DNA of 64,000 bases from Strigamia acuminata (GCA_949358305.1 OX442320.1:3798259-3862258); one strand, 5' to 3'; positions 12,565-26,125 are shown, counted from the stretch's first letter. The notes: generated by a model from the sequence alone, not told the origin. A program made the numbers and translations.

Positions 12565-13948
12565 AACTAATCTTTCCCTGCAATGTGCCTGCTAGTTTCA
12601 ACTTAGTATTTTCATTTAACATCTCATAACAAACAATAAAAAAAATAATAGATTTAAAAATTGCCAAAAAAAATTTCACAAAATTCCTTTGTTTACTCAC
12701 TACTTTTGAATGCAATGTCAATTATTTTTGTCGCTCTCTTTTGACAAATACCGAATTGCTGAAATTTCTTCATAAACATGAAATACTCAGAGAATAAAAT
12801 CATTTTCACTCATTTTTGGAAATATTTTTTCGGCTTGAGGTCAAAAATGACCCGGGTTGGGTGAATAAGGGATTTTTTTTAGGTTGGGGCTGCGAGGGTT
12901 AATTTCCCCAAACAAAACAACCTTTCCCCTGCAATGTGCCTAAATTAAATTAAAATTAAAGTTAACCTTATACATGCCTAATTTCACCAAACAAAACATC
13001 CAAGCCTCATCTCCAACTCAATCCAACCAAACCAACAATCAAACCTTTGTTCAACTTTAAGTAGATAATAAAAATAAAAAACAAATAAAAAATTCAAAAG
13101 TCAAAATAAAAAATTCATACTTGCAGCAGCAAATTGCCCTTTTATGCACCAGGCAACCTCTTAAAATCCTCTAATCACATGTTTGTGATCTTCATCACAG
13201 CACTGTCATTAGCAAAACCCGCCCAAAACCCGCCTCGAAAATCGCAAACCACAGCCCAATCATAGCCAATAAAAAGCCGAAAAAATTGCAATTTTTATTC
13301 CAAAAATTCCGCCTAATTTCTCCCCATTTACCAGCTCCATGGGTGTCCCCAAGAGCCCCCCAGTGGCAAAAGGCCGTTGGAACCTCCAAGTGTTCTCGAG
13401 TGTCACAAATTGTCCTCTGAATTGAAGATGGAGAGGGTCCACGAGCAAGGTCTCGAGTAATAAAGTGTGGCCTCTCCCACTCGCATAGCTGACCCCTGCG
13501 ACAACCATGTCAACTACGTTGGTTTTTCTTTATATTCCGCACTTATGTCCACTTATTACTGCGCCCCTCGCGTGACGTATTTACAACTCGAGGTGTGCGT
13601 TAATTGCCAGTAATTATTGCACGCACAAACTATAAAATTCGTTTCTTTACTGCATTAATCGCAGAAAGGGAAGTTTTGCGGGGAGAAATGCTAGAAATGC
13701 GAATTCTTCCAAACTAAATTCAATTCGTGGACACACGCTGTGACATGTGACCAGTAAATTTTCAACACCCGTTCAGCTTGTAATTTAGCTAATTCTGATA
13801 TACGAAGAGTGTTTGTCAAGGTTGACAGCAGATTAAATAAATAAATAAAGAATTATTCTAATTCGCACACAAGAGTTGCATTCAAATAGCGTTGAATTAC
13901 AATCGAGCGGCAACGTATTGTTACGTGGTTCCGTAACATATGTCGTTT
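12565..13948. other. Noncoding stretch with a GC-richer island
   Basis: Mostly AT-rich. 13,190-13,520 is GC-richer and open on the minus strand but shows no domain, so a noncoding or first exon is possible but unproven. Confidence 0.35.
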
Positions 13949-14568
13949 AAGCCTAGTACTCATACGCTTTCAGAGTCTAAATATTTTTACAGTCTTAATT
14001 TTTCAACAGCACCATTTCAAACGGAATGTTTTATTCTCTTATTATTCAGAGTCTGATAAATTTGTGGTACTCATGAAATTGTCACCAGAAAGTTTCCGTA
14101 CTCTTAAACAGTGTGAGTCATTGTTGCTTGTTTTGCAAATGGCTGGCAATGGCAATGAAACTTTGTCCGACTTTTCTGACTTAAATAATTTTAAAATCAG
14201 TTTTGGTCTTTTTGCAATTAAAAAAACATTTATTTTGTCTGAAATGCAGGCAAAAATATAATTCTACTAACCTTCAACAAACAACGTGTTCAATTGTAGT
14301 AGTTGGGTGTCTTTGTTTGCAACCGGCTGTGACCAGTTGCAAATTTCAGATCAAAAACAAGGGAATTCTGGGTAGACAAAATTTATTCAGAGTCAGAAAC
14401 AATTAAATTTTTCCTTCACCATCGGGCCGGAAACAATTCGTTTCCACATGCAAGGGTGATTCAGAGTCCAAACAATATTTTTATGAGTACCACCCTTGGC
14501 AGGAAACTTAAGACTTTGATTCCTGTTACCATTCCGAGGACTGAATGGTGTTATGAGTACTAGGCTTT
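13949..14568. mobile_element. MITE of about 620 bp
   Basis: Ends are inverted repeats AAGCCTAGTACTCATA (13,949) and its reverse complement ending at 14,568. Internal sub-repeats also pair, for example CAGAGTC blocks near each end. No transposase ORF. Confidence 0.7.
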
Positions 14569-17400
14569 ACGTTTAAATGACTCGGGCTATTTTATTATGA
14601 AAATAGAGTTCTTCTTGCTTCTACAGTAGTAGCAATTGGCAGTTCGAGTCAAATCTAAGTGGTAGCCATTTTGGATTTGGTTGTAAAAATCAAAACCGGA
14701 TTGCATAAATCGCTTCGAGAAGCAGTGCAGTTGTGGTTTGTGTTTTTGCAGTTTTTGATGATGGTTTATGGGTGTTTTTGGTGGCCATTACTTGTTTTTC
14801 ATGTGAAACAAGCGATTTGCACATGTGTACACAATTTCCACTCGTTTTGCTGACTTTGAGAGTTATGGTTTTGCTGCCTTGCAGTCTGACCCCATCACAG
14901 CGGATTCACTTAAAGTGGAGACCCGGTTTGGACGGGCGGTTTCGAAATTGCCGATTTTGATCACAGGTGATGAAAGGTGTAATTATATGAAAATACCGTA
15001 AGGGTAGAATGTTTGCGTAATTCTTGGTGGTTCGCTGGAATTGGGATCGGCTGTATCAAAATTTTGGATAAATTTTAACGGAATTAGAAGATTTTGTTAA
15101 ATTTTAACGGAATTTGAAAATTTTGATAAATTTTAATGATTTTAATAGACTCTGTTAAACTTCAACAAAAATTTATCACATTTTTATCACAGAATTCTTA
15201 ATTCTGCTAAAATTTAGCAAAACTTTATCCAATTTTTAAAAAATTTACAAAAAAAAATATCAAATTTTTAAAAAATATGAAATTCTCAAAGAATATATCA
15301 AAATATATCAAAATTAGTCAATTTTTGTTAAAATTAATGAGAAATCCAATTATTTTTGTTAAAATTACTAAAAAAAAGTTGTCAATTTTTGTTAAAATTA
15401 CTAAAAAATTTGTCAATTTATGCTAAAATTACTTAAAAATTTGTCAATTTTTGTTAAAATTACTGAAAAATTTGTTAATTTATGCTAAAATAAATGAAAA
15501 ATTTGACTATTTATGCTAAAATTAATGAAAAATTTGACTATTTTTGTTAAAATTAATGAAAAATTTATCAAATCTTGTGAAATTCATCAAAAATTGTTGC
15601 AGCCAATAAATTTTGTCAAAATCCAAACAAAATATTTAGAAATTTTAGACGAATTTAAAATTCTGTCAAATCCATCTAAAATTTCTAAAAACATTCAAAA
15701 TTCAGCAAAAGTCTATCAAAATATACCAAAATTCATAAAATCTCCCAACAATTCCTCACTTTGCACTAACCCACAAAAATAACCATAAACCAAAACCTCA
15801 AAAACATCAAAATTCCAATCACCTTCCAACCCCCAAAACTCCCCAACCCCCCCCCCCCCCCACTCCCCACACACCACCACAGTTTATGACTTACCAACCC
15901 CCACCCCCCTAATATCAAAAAAAAAAAAAAAAAAACCCTCACACCCCCAAATTCCAACCATTTTCCAAAACCAAGCACACAAACCCAGAATCCCAAAACA
16001 AACCCAACCTTTTATCATCCCATCTAACACTCCTAATGAGCAACCAAACAATCTTTAAAACCTTTTTTCCCCTCAAAAAAAAAATTCCACATCATAATAT
16101 CTAATTACAATATCTTTATTGTCCCTCTCCAGATGCTTATCAGCATCCTTACCATGCAGATCCCATAGCCAGACAACATATTTATTGCCATGCATGGATG
16201 CATTTTTCACTTCTCGCTTAATTGGGAACATTTCTCTCAAAAAGATGATATCAGCTCCAAAGCAGCAGGTTTATTTCCTATTCCTGTGTCCCCATGCCCA
16301 AATCAGGGAAATTTATACGCTAATAATGTTACATTTTTATTAAGTAATAAAAGTAAATAAGTTGTAAGTAGTGTCTGAAATTGCACTCGCTGCGGCTAAG
16401 CTTGTATTCCGCTCGGTTTTACCATAAACTCAAACTGAACTCGACTAAAAATAGAATTGATTAAATAAAATTGATCTTCCTTTGCGTTAGTGGGTGCGTT
16501 CAAAGCCAAATGAATTATTTGACTTATCATAATCTGAATTATCAACAATTCATGCAAGTCGTTGGCCGATGTGACTGAAATGTTTTACCAGCCACAGGAA
16601 ATGATGTAATTATATCACTGAAATGATAATTTGATTCCAATAAGTGGCTTATTGATAAGTTACTCCAATCATGACTTATTTTATGTGTGGTCTAAAAGTG
16701 AGTTTTCGTGTGCGATTATTTCCTCAAATAAAGACCACGTGACTATCTTGGGTCAATGGAAAGTTGAGTTTTGGTAAATTGTTCCCATTGGCTGAGATTT
16801 TTCACTAAGCTCAATAGAAAAATTAATTCAAAAAGTTCTGAGAAAAAAATTGAAGGAACTCGACATTTATTTCTTAATTTGCATGCATTTTCCAATACTA
16901 ATGTTGATGTTTCATTCAACTTTTTTTAACAACCTGTTTCCTAGACATTCGAGCGGCCATTTTAAAAATTTGCCAGTGACGTCACTAGCAACCTCTCACA
17001 CAAAAATGGCAAAGCGAAGCGCCATTGTAAAGCTAAGCAAGAGAACCGCGCGTGAATGCACCGATTTTTAAAGACCATAAGACGCACCTCAAATTTATTA
17101 GTCAATTTTTAGAAATCAAATAAATATTTATTATTACAAAAAATTCTTAAAATTCATTTTTAATTATTATTTTCATAATTCCCCGATTTATTTTCACACG
17201 AATCCTCGAATTCTATTGGATTCCTCGATTTGCCGTAAGATGCGCTCCGAACGCCAATTTCTGGTCGACTTTTCAAAGCGAAATAGGGTAAACATCATTT
17301 TTCACAAAAATCGACAAAACTGAAGAAAACCAGGACAGGAAAAGTGGAGAAAAAAATATTTCTTTTTTTTCTTAACCCTTTTGGTCCCAAATTCCAATTC
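14569..17400. other. Noncoding, with diverged AT-rich repeats and homopolymers
   Basis: 15,300-15,560 holds irregular copies of a roughly 30-bp unit around TTTTTGTTAAAATTA. 15,849-15,862 and 15,918-15,935 are C and A homopolymer runs. No gene seen. Confidence 0.5.
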
Positions 17401-17612
17401 ATTATTCAATTCTTGTGTTTACACAAGAGGGGAACCACTGCGTGACTCAACTCACAAAAGATGGTGCCGAGTTCACGGGTTCATTCACAGAAGATCTCGG
17501 TTTGAGTGTCACTCACATTAGCGAGAGGCTCCGAGTAAGGGTCAGAGTTGTTCGGCGCGAGAGTAACGTGGAAGCCGTCAAAAGTCTTGGCAGGCGCCAG
17601 TCTCGCGCCACC

Positions 17613-17680
17613 ATGTTTTGCCCGCTTTTCTTAATAGCGCTTTGTTCCGCTTTTCCTTTGTGTTTGACCAATTACCAAGG
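17613..17680 (+). CDS. Candidate first exon with signal peptide (weak)
   Basis: An ATG in a very strong context (GCGCCACCATG) opens a 22-codon frame rich in Leu, Phe, Ala and Cys, as expected for a secretory signal. It runs into a possible splice donor GTAATC at 17,681. The upstream 200 bp is richer in CpG than its surroundings, as a promoter might be. I found no following exon, so this may be chance. Confidence 0.25.
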
Positions 17681-18009
17681 GTAATCTTTGTTGGAACACA
17701 CTTGGCATTTGTATTCCGCACAAGCGGATACCGTGCCGACATGTTTATTATTAGACCGGTATTTTCGACATGGATGACTCGTTCTCGCCTTTGGTCCTGG
17801 CGGTCGAATTCTCTGCTGGGTTAAGTGACTTATTAATACCCGTTCGCACTACAGAGGTAAGCTAGCTTAACAGTTTTGAAACTATACTCTGGCCAACTGT
17901 AAGTGCGCGAAAAGGCTTAGTCCAGGTTTAACATGGGAATAGTAGAACTTAGGAAATTAACAGAAATCAGAGAAATATAACAAGGAAAATGAGGATTAAA
18001 CAACAACAA

Positions 18010-18400
18010 AGCGCGCTATTTCCTATTGGCCCAGCCTTTTCACTGGTGTAGTGATCCCAAAAAAAAGATCAAAATACATGTTGAGTGCTTTCCAGACAAT
18101 GCAACCGATACGAAAATTTCAAAAATTGCTTGCTATCCTGACAAACCAACCAATAAACTCAACAGTCTGAACAAACATGTATTTAGAAATAAAACCAGCA
18201 TAAAACAATATTTTATGATTTTAAAAAAAATATTATTATAGAAAAGAAATAAACTTACATCATTTCAATCATTAAAATAATCAAACAAATTAAAAATAGA
18301 ACAAGACTACTTTTCCTGGTGGAAGTACACAGTCCACAGTTAGGAGTAATCAAGCTGGGCCAATAGGAAATAGTGCACTCTTATACTCGGCCAGAGTATA
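18010..18400. mobile_element. Inverted-repeat DNA element (MITE), family A copy 2
   Basis: Closely similar throughout to 783-1,189, including the interior. The left terminus is shortened and begins at GCGCGCTATTTCC, while the right terminus is complete. No coding capacity. Confidence 0.75.
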
Positions 18401-21239
18401 GGCTAGCTCAAGTTCCTCGGTCTAAGTCTCCATCACTAATAATTTGTGCATATGGCAAAGCATTTACCAAAATGAGGCTCAAAAGTCTTCACATGACTTG
18501 CATTACAAGTGATCCAGGTTTCCTGGTTCACAATTTGTTGTTACACACAATAGTTACAAACAAAACCAATCACAGTGTCAGGACCTGACCAAAATCCAGT
18601 TTGGGCCTGTATAGTACTTTCAATTGTAAATTCCACTCACAGACATTTTCTACTCTGCACTAAGTGACATCACCCGGCTTAATCCTTACTGGGGCAATGA
18701 TCTCTTCTCATTCATTCCACTTGACCTGAAATCTGATTTAAAATCTGATGGCACGAGATTGCCTAAGCTAAATAGGTAACGTGCTCACTAGTTGATTTAA
18801 TGTGAAAAGCCTTTCGCTGCGCTCTAAAGGGACTGCTTTCTGGCGAAGTTCGTATGTAGAAGACTTGTGCCTCGTTTACGTCAAGGTTTTGGATGTCGTC
18901 CGAAGCTGCGGATATAGATCCATGATCGGTGTGAACACTGATCTCGGTTCACGGATCTAGATCCGTGTGCCCAACGACTCCGTTCGCCAATTGAGTTCCC
19001 GCAACTCGGTTCGACGATTGGATCCGGATTGGAAACAGACTGTGCAGGCACAAGTCTGTAGCTTTCCGTTGTTCGCACAATTCGATAACGAAATCCAAAA
19101 ACTGTTTCGTGTAGTTGTACATTTAGATTATAGAATCTTTGGACGAAATTTAGCAACTTTAAACCGAATAATGTGCCGAATTGAGCGCTACGGATCGGCC
19201 GTCAATCGGAACGGTCTGTACGCGTAACAGTATATTTAAAATAAATTTAAAAAATAAATTACTAACAACGAAAATAAATAAATTCGAATCATGTTGTAGC
19301 GAGGTGTTCCTAAAACCTTTTGCTACTAAAACCCGGTTTTCTTCTATTGAATCGACTTTTTGGTGTGAACACAACATAATCCAAGTGAATATTGGAACCC
19401 GGTGCAGTTGGATCCGATCGGGTGGATCAGATCCAGCCAAACTACATCCGTTGGTGTAAACAAGGTATTCCTCTACTGACCAGTCCCAATTTTTCAATCT
19501 ATTTTTTATTTTTTTTTTAGCCCTAATTCCTTTCACTGCCAGTCAATTAGCCACCTCATTTTGAAGCAAAAAATTAAAACTTTTCCACAGTCATGTAATT
19601 CTCTTACAAAAATACAACACAACAGCACTAAATTCTTTCTCTTTTATCTTCTTTAAGCCCTGACCACTACATTCTTTAGTATTTAGTCCATCATGGTTTC
19701 ATGGGGTGTGTCGAGCAATTTATGCTGCTCCTTCATTAACATTCAGCGAGCATTTCTCACCCGTGTTCTGGCTGATGTTGGAATAGACGATGATGAGATA
19801 ATGAAATCGTACTGTACTTGTACCATTTATTATTACAAATTCCAACTCCAGCTACAAAAATAACTACTTTGCTCATGCGCAGACATCATTGATATTAGAA
19901 AAAATTCTTTTACTAGTTTTGTAACGCACAGGTACCCTTACGCAAACTCTCTAATCTTTTTGCACTTTCTGCTCGCGTACATGTGCAGACGTTGATGAGT
20001 AGTGCTAGAAAGCCTTCTTGTGCGTTATAAACGTAAAGTTTTACCTTATACCGTTTTAAATTAACCGCAGATATATATGTGAAATAAAATTCGTTTTATG
20101 CACATAAAATATGCACCAAAAATTCCATTTTATGCAAAAAAAAAAAATATGCACTAAAAATAACATTTTATGCAATAAAAAATATAAATATGCACTAAAA
20201 ATTCCATTTTATGCAAAAAAAATAAAATATGCACTAAAAATAACATTTTATGCAATAAAAAATATAAATATGCACTAAAAATTCCATTTTATGCAAAAAA
20301 AATAAAATATGCACTAAAAATAACATTTTACACAATAAAACCACCATTTTTTCCAAAAAAATGTTTATTTTAAGCTAGGATAGTTTAAGATTAATCTTGA
20401 GACTGACGAGATATTCATTTTATTAAATTTAAAGTGACAAAATGATTTTCGGGAAAAGAAGAAAAATCCCCGTTACTTCCCACTTCTGCGACTTTAAATT
20501 CGTTAAATTAATTCTTTTTTTCTCCGACTGTCAAATGGCGACGAGCGTAAATTATTACCGAAACCTCATTATTTTTTTTTATCACAAAATAATGACCACG
20601 TGGGTCGTGCGTAATTAAATAAAATTATCACGCGCTCGAATTCCATAAAAACCGAGAGGCGTGCGCAACTTGACAATTTCCTCACCAGGCGGCGCCACCC
20701 ACCAAACCGTAAACTCGAACAATCGCAATCTCATCGCATGAATGGACCGCACACGGCCGGAATTCAACAATACGCTACAAATTACAAGCAGCATCAATAG
20801 GCAAATGAGGTCATTAAACAATACGAGTGGTGTTCTCACGCACTCCCTCTAATTAGCATTGTAAGTGAGACCCAGCATGACGTAACGCCAGAATACAATG
20901 ATAGGGGGAATTGTGGGAAATCCCTGCAGGAGACCGGGCGCGGAAGAACGAGACCTGCGATCGGGGTTAGGCCATTCATCATTCATTAAAAAATGCTGTC
21001 ATTATGATGAATTGCATCGATTATTCCTCTCGCAAACATCCGTTGGCGGAATTGAAAGAAAAGCGTCTCGGTTCGCTCGATAAAAATTGATCAACAAACA
21101 CGACTCGTTCACCTACTTTTTCCCACTTGGCCGTGCGAATGCTACTCGTGCCGCCATCTAGCGACGGCATTATTAAACACTCTGACTGCATTTTTCATTC
21201 AACACATTCGTGAGAAATCTACGGTATTAATTTCATTAA
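18401..21239. other. Noncoding, repeat-rich
   Basis: 18,890-19,480 contains interspersed-repeat blocks shared in part with 6,670-6,740. 20,640-21,160 is GC-richer and CpG-bearing but has no recognisable exon. No gene supported. Confidence 0.4.
20060..20345. repeat. Tandem repeat, unit about 80 bp
   Basis: About three copies of a composite unit alternate AAATTCCATTTTATGC and AAATAACATTTTATGC blocks, each followed by A-rich sequence and ATATGCACTAAAAA. Confidence 0.75.
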
Positions 21240-22170
21240 AATCCGTAGAAATAGAAAATAAATGCATTAAAAATCCAAATAACCAAAATAAGTCTAATAA
21301 AACCTACGTAAATCCAAAATAAATCAATATATCATAAAGATTTAGACAATTTGTTAGGTATCTATGTAAAGTCATATAATTCCCAATAAATTCATGTAAA
21401 TTGACACACATTTGTAATAAATCCTTTGTGCACGTAAATTTATATAAATTTATTATAAATCTCTGTAAATGCATATATCATATACACATTTGTATAAATC
21501 TTTATAAATCTACATAAAGCCAAGTAAATCTAATACACATTTATAAACATTCCTACAAATCTCTATAAATCCATGTGGATTACATAAATCTCTGTAAATT
21601 TACTGAAATCCTTGTAAATATACGTAAATCCATGTAAATATACGTAAATCCATGTACATTTACGTAAACCCATGTAAATTTACTTAATTCCATGTAAATT
21701 TACTTAAATCCATGTAAATTTACTTGAATCCCTGTAAATTTACTTAAATCTCTGTAAATTTACTTAAATCCTTGTAAATATACGTAAATCCATGTAAATA
21801 TACGTAAATCCATGTACATTTACGCAAACCCATGTAAATTTACTTAATTCCAAGTAAATTTACTTAAATCCATGTAAATTTACTTGAATCCCTGTAAATT
21901 TACTTAAATCTCTGTAAATTTACTGAAATCCATGTAAATTTACTTAAATCCATGTAAATTTCCTTAAATCCATGTAAATTTCCTTAAATCCATGTAAATC
22001 AATGCAAAATCTTTACAAAATCTTTACGAATCCATGTAAATTTAATTAAATCAATGTAAATCTTTACAAAATCTTTACAAATCCATGTAAATTTACTTAA
22101 ATCCATGTAAATCAATGCAAAATCTTTACAAAATCTTTACAAGTCCTCATAAATCTACACGAATCAAGCA
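21240..22170. repeat. Minisatellite, unit about 20 bp
   Basis: Head-to-tail copies of a unit close to ATCCATGTAAATTTACTTAA, most regular at 21,580-22,110. Some units carry ATATACG or TTCCTTA variants. Each unit contains the short palindrome TGTAAATTTAC. It lies beyond the last sushi exon found and may be part of an intron of that gene. Confidence 0.85.
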
Positions 22171-22232
22171 ATTAGCAAATGTCGCGTACAATTTCATTGA
22201 TCATTGGGTAAAACAAAAGCAACTTGTCCTAC

Positions 22233-25200
22233 CTGAATGATGCCTGCAGACTGGCAGATACTCGGGTTGCATAGGCGGCGACCACTTGCCATCAGCCGTG
22301 CACTGAAAAGTTGACGTGTGCGGCACAGCGAATCCCATGTAGCAGTAGTACGTCACTGTTGCGTCGTGCGGATAAACTGTCGACAAGTGCGGCGCAAAGT
22401 TGCCGTTAATGATGGGAAGTGGTCGACTGCATCCACCGTGAACTGCAAACAGAAAAATGCATTAAACTTATTAGTATTTGCAGTGCCTTAGCAAGAGCCA
22501 CCTGAAAGCTCATTTCTGCACCTGCAAAGCCTAGAATATGATTTTCTACGGACGGTAATTGAATTTCTATGAGTAAAAAGTGCATTTTACGCTTTTACAT
22601 GGAGAAATGGCATTTTGTACCTAAAAAGTGCATTTCTATTAACAATTATTGAATTTGTGTGTTTGTTTGTGCTTCGAAATAGCATTTTGCACATTAAATG
22701 TACACTTCAATGCATAAAGATTAAATTTATCAGTATTTTTGCACGTGAATTGCCTAGAAAATGCACTTATATGTCTAAAATGTCTATTTCTATACGTGAT
22801 TGTGTATTTCAAGGCGTAAAAATTAAACTTGTCTGCAGTTTTGTGCCCGAAGTGCCTATAAAGTGCATTGTACAAACAAAAAATGGCATTTCAAAGCAAA
22901 AAGAATAAATTTCAATGCAGTTTTGAACATAGAGAGAACTGTTTGTACCCAAAAAGTGCATTTTTCTGCATAAAAAGTGCATTTTTCTGAATAAAATGTG
23001 CATTTTTCTGAATAAAAAGTGCATTTTTCTCGATTTTTCGGCATAAAAAGTGCATTTTTCTCGATTTTTCGGCATAAAAAGTGCATTTTTCTGCGTAAAA
23101 AGTGCATTTTTCTGCGTAAAAAGTGCATTTTTTGCATAAAAAGTGCATTTTTCTGCATAAAAAGTGCATTTTCTGCATAAAAACTCTCCTTCTACGGCTC
23201 TGCCTATTAATTTCTTTAATTCAACACCTACCACATTTCGAGAGCGGAGTATCATCGTGTTCCGGTTCCCACTGCCCATTTTTACGACAAACCAAACTCG
23301 ATCCACGCAGATCCTCAATCTGGTAGCCGTAATGACAGAGATACGACACCATCGAGCCCAAAACGTATCCCCCGTCCCATCCGATATCTCCCTGGATCTG
23401 GATGTCGCTATTCGCCAATTGCGGCGGCGATGCACAAGTTTGTTCTAAAACAAAAACAAAAAAAAATTAAACCGAAATAAAATCAATTAAATTCGATGAT
23501 TGGCACTCGGTTTGATTTGATTGATTTTTTTGACCCTGTCATTCAACACCACGTGATACGGATGGAAAATTCCCACGTGTTTTCAATCAATCGATCAATT
23601 TTTGACGTTTAATTTTTTTTTTTTTTTTTAATTAAATATAAATGGATTAAGTGGATTTACCGACGCATAGGGGTAAGTCGGAACCCATTAGGAAGTCGTC
23701 GGTCGCGTGTATGTGTCGCATCCACGATCCGGACATGTGACATTCGATCAAGTCCATGTATTTGTCCTTCAAGCGGTATCCGTCGTTGCACGTCACTTGC
23801 ACCATTAGTCCCGGGTAGTATTTGCCGTTTGGTTTGCGAGGTTGGATTTGGCCGTTTTCTATCTGCAGATCTGGACAAACAACTGCAAAGTTGGAAAAAT
23901 ACGCATTAGAATGAGTTGTCTGGGTTTTCGGAAAGAATTACGACATTTCGTGTACGCTATTTTGAATAAAAATCACAAAATTTCATGTTTTTTTGCATAG
24001 AAATCACAAAATTTCATTTTTTTCTTGCATAAAAATCACAAAATTTCATGTTTTTGGGTAAAAATTACAAAATTTCACTTTTTTTGTATAAAAATCATTA
24101 ATTTTTATGGTTTTTTCTTACGTAAATTTATAAAATTTCACATTTACTGACGTAAAAACACGAAATTTTATATTGGTACTTAAGAAAAAGCACGAAATTT
24201 CACAAAATTTCATATTTATTTACGTAAAATCAGAAAATTTTACTTTTTTTGTGTAAAAATTGTTAATTTTAACGGTTTTTCTTACGTAAAATTATAAAAT
24301 TTCACATTTACTCACGTAAAAACACGAAATTTCATATTGGTACTTAAGAAAAACCACGAAATTTCACGAAATTTCATATTTATTTAAGTAAAATCAGAAA
24401 ATTTTACTTTTTTTGTGTAAAAATTGTTAATTTTCAAAATTTTTTTTACGAAATATTTTAAAATTTCACATTTTTTGACGTAAAAACACGAAATTTCATG
24501 TTTATTTACGGAAAATTTTTTTAACGTAAATATTACAAAATTTTCACCTTTGTTCATTATAAAAACTTTTGTTAGTGTAAAAATCACAAAATATCTAAAT
24601 TTCATACATAAAAATCACAATTTCATATTCCTAACATTCAAATCACAAAATTCACATTTCGAACGTAAAACCCACGAAATTCCACAGTTTTAAAAATCCA
24701 AATCATGAAAATTTCATCTGTTTTACGTAAAATTTAAAAAACTCCACAATTTCACATCTATCGACACAAAAAAAGCAAAACTTTCACATTTTCCAAAAAA
24801 AAACTCCAAAAACCTCAATTCCTCACACCAAAACTCGCATCTGACAATTTACCAGGTTTGCACGTCGGTTTATTCGGCGGTTCCCAACTGCCCTCGCTTC
24901 CACAAACCATCTTGGACGACCCGTCCAACACGAACCCGGGCGTGCACGAGAAATGCAATTGTGAACCTTGTGCCATTAATCCAATTTCACCAACTTCCGG
25001 CAAACGACGACCGTTCGCGATTCCCTTCGGATCTCTACAAAACACCCCTGAAACCGAAAAAACAAACAATTAGTCAAACATAATCGAATTAAATAGAATT
25101 AAATCAAATTAAATCGACGGCCATTTTTGTTTTATGTTTACCCGATGTCATTTCGCTGCGCAGCGATAACCCGCCAACAAATCCTCCGTTTCCGAGCGAA

Positions 25201-25241
25201 AGCACGGCCAAGCACCGAATCCATAGCCAGAAATGTGTCAT
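22233..25241 (-). CDS. Secreted or surface multi-sushi (CCP) domain protein, 5' part of gene
   Basis: Five exons on the minus strand: 25,142-25,241 (ATG at 25,241; signal peptide region, 33 codons), 24,853-25,047, 23,661-23,882, 23,232-23,444 and 22,233-22,442. Every junction is GT-AG and phase 1, the classic pattern of shuffled CCP modules. Each of the last four exons encodes one sushi domain of 65-74 residues with the expected four cysteines and the conserved Trp before the third or fourth Cys. Sushi domains mediate protein binding in complement regulators, adhesion proteins and arthropod synaptic or coagulation proteins. The last exon ends at a donor site, so the gene continues, but I found no further exon to the left. 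Introns carry minisatellites at 22,900-23,185 and 23,950-24,780. The exact orthologue cannot be named. Confidence 0.88.
22900..23185. repeat. Minisatellite with AAAAAGTGCATTTTT core
   Basis: About ten copies of a 20-30 bp unit with core AAAAAGTGCATTTTTCTG lie in the intron between sushi exons 4 and 5. The reverse-complement core forms another minisatellite at 52,940-53,240. Long open frames here are only translations of the repeat. Confidence 0.85.
23950..24780. repeat. Diverged tandem repeat with AAATTTCA core
   Basis: Irregular 25-40 bp units containing CACGAAATTTCA or CACAAAATTTCAT fill the intron between sushi exons 2 and 3. Confidence 0.7.
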
Positions 25242-25821
25242 TTCGTTCGAGTTCAATCGATTCGAGTTATTTACAAATAAAAATCGTGTTTCAAGCAGTT
25301 GACATCGTTTGATCTTTCATTTGCGCTTTTGCTTCGTTGGCAAGCGAGTTCCCGGCTGTTTCTAAATGGCGATTCCGTTGGCGATTCCGTTGCTTGTTGG
25401 GGTCTTGTGTGTTAGCAATACATTGGCATTTGTTTCGATCAACTTATGTAACTTTTTCAACTAAAATTCTTCGTCCAGACATAGCAACTTTGAACTAAAC
25501 TCAGCGGTGCCACCATCTTTGATCATTTCTGGAACGAAGCGGTGAGGTGGCGTCATCTGGTGTCCTAATTAAATACGTAAACCAAAGATGGAAGATATTT
25601 TTAATTTTTATTTCAGTTACTTTATTGTGCAAATTTATAATAAAAACACCAAGTTTTGGTTATTTTTATATATAAAATAAATAAAAACTCATTGTTTTTG
25701 GATTTATGCGTGAAATTATAAAAATCCGATTTTTCTCTGCAATAAAATTTTTTTTAAATAGAAATGATGTATCGACGAACGAAAAATGAACACGTTTGAT
25801 GAATAATCTGAATACTTTAGT
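25242..25821. promoter_or_regulatory. Intergenic region with the sushi-gene promoter side
   Basis: This separates the divergent sushi gene and WAP-like gene. It lies upstream of the sushi ATG, but I see no certain TATA box. Nothing else recognised. Confidence 0.3.
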
Positions 25822-25947
25822 TTTATTGGTTGTAAAAATAAAGAAACATTAAAGTTGTCATCATAAATAAATAAATAAATAAATAAATAAAATTGTTGGT
25901 TTCATGTTTTCATTATGTTGCCACACATGTGAGCACGAACAATTAAG
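25822..25947 (+). promoter_or_regulatory. Shared promoter block, WAP-like gene 1
   Basis: The block AAAATAAAGAAACAT, a few bases, then AAGTTGTCATCATAAA is nearly identical to sequence upstream of the two downstream paralogues (46,831 and 48,431). A short (AATA)n run at 25,865-25,891 has expanded in this copy. Confidence 0.6.
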
Positions 25948-26125
25948 ATGTTGACTTGCCAACAATTATTCACATTGATTCTGCCTACAGTTTTCCTTAC
26001 ACTCTGCAAATCAGATGCTGGAGACTTTCAAGGCAAGTTTTTTAATGATACAATAACACAAATCAGCATTGAACAAATCTATTCTTTCTTCTCCAGCTCC
26101 TGACACTTCTTCTAAAGGTATATCT
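25948..26125 (+). pseudogene. WAP-like secreted protein gene, 5' part, split by retrotransposon
   Basis: Exon 1 (25,948-26,032) encodes a signal peptide and ends at a GC-type donor (GCAAGT). The intron ends with CTCCAG at 26,096, and exon 2 starts at 26,097 in phase 1. After 29 bp exon 2 is interrupted at 26,125 by the Ty3-type LTR. The coding frame resumes at 46,024 after the 4-bp target duplication ATCT. Paralogues lie at 46,954 and 48,541. The allele seen here cannot make the full protein unless about 19.9 kb is spliced out. Confidence 0.85.

Noticed and set aside
13195-13508. Possible exon of the sushi gene or another gene on the minus strand
   Set aside because: Open but without sushi cysteines, family motifs or a consistent splice phase.
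19159-19536. 125-codon minus-strand frame
   Set aside because: It overlaps interspersed-repeat blocks shared with 6,670-6,740 and has no recognisable domain.
21580-22110. CRISPR-like array of short regular repeats
   Set aside because: Units are contiguous with no unique spacers, in an AT-rich eukaryotic minisatellite.
22809-23435. Long minus-strand open frames of 88-208 codons
   Set aside because: The C-terminal parts are translations of the AAAAAGTGCATTTTT minisatellite, and the N-terminal part is the sushi exon read out of frame.
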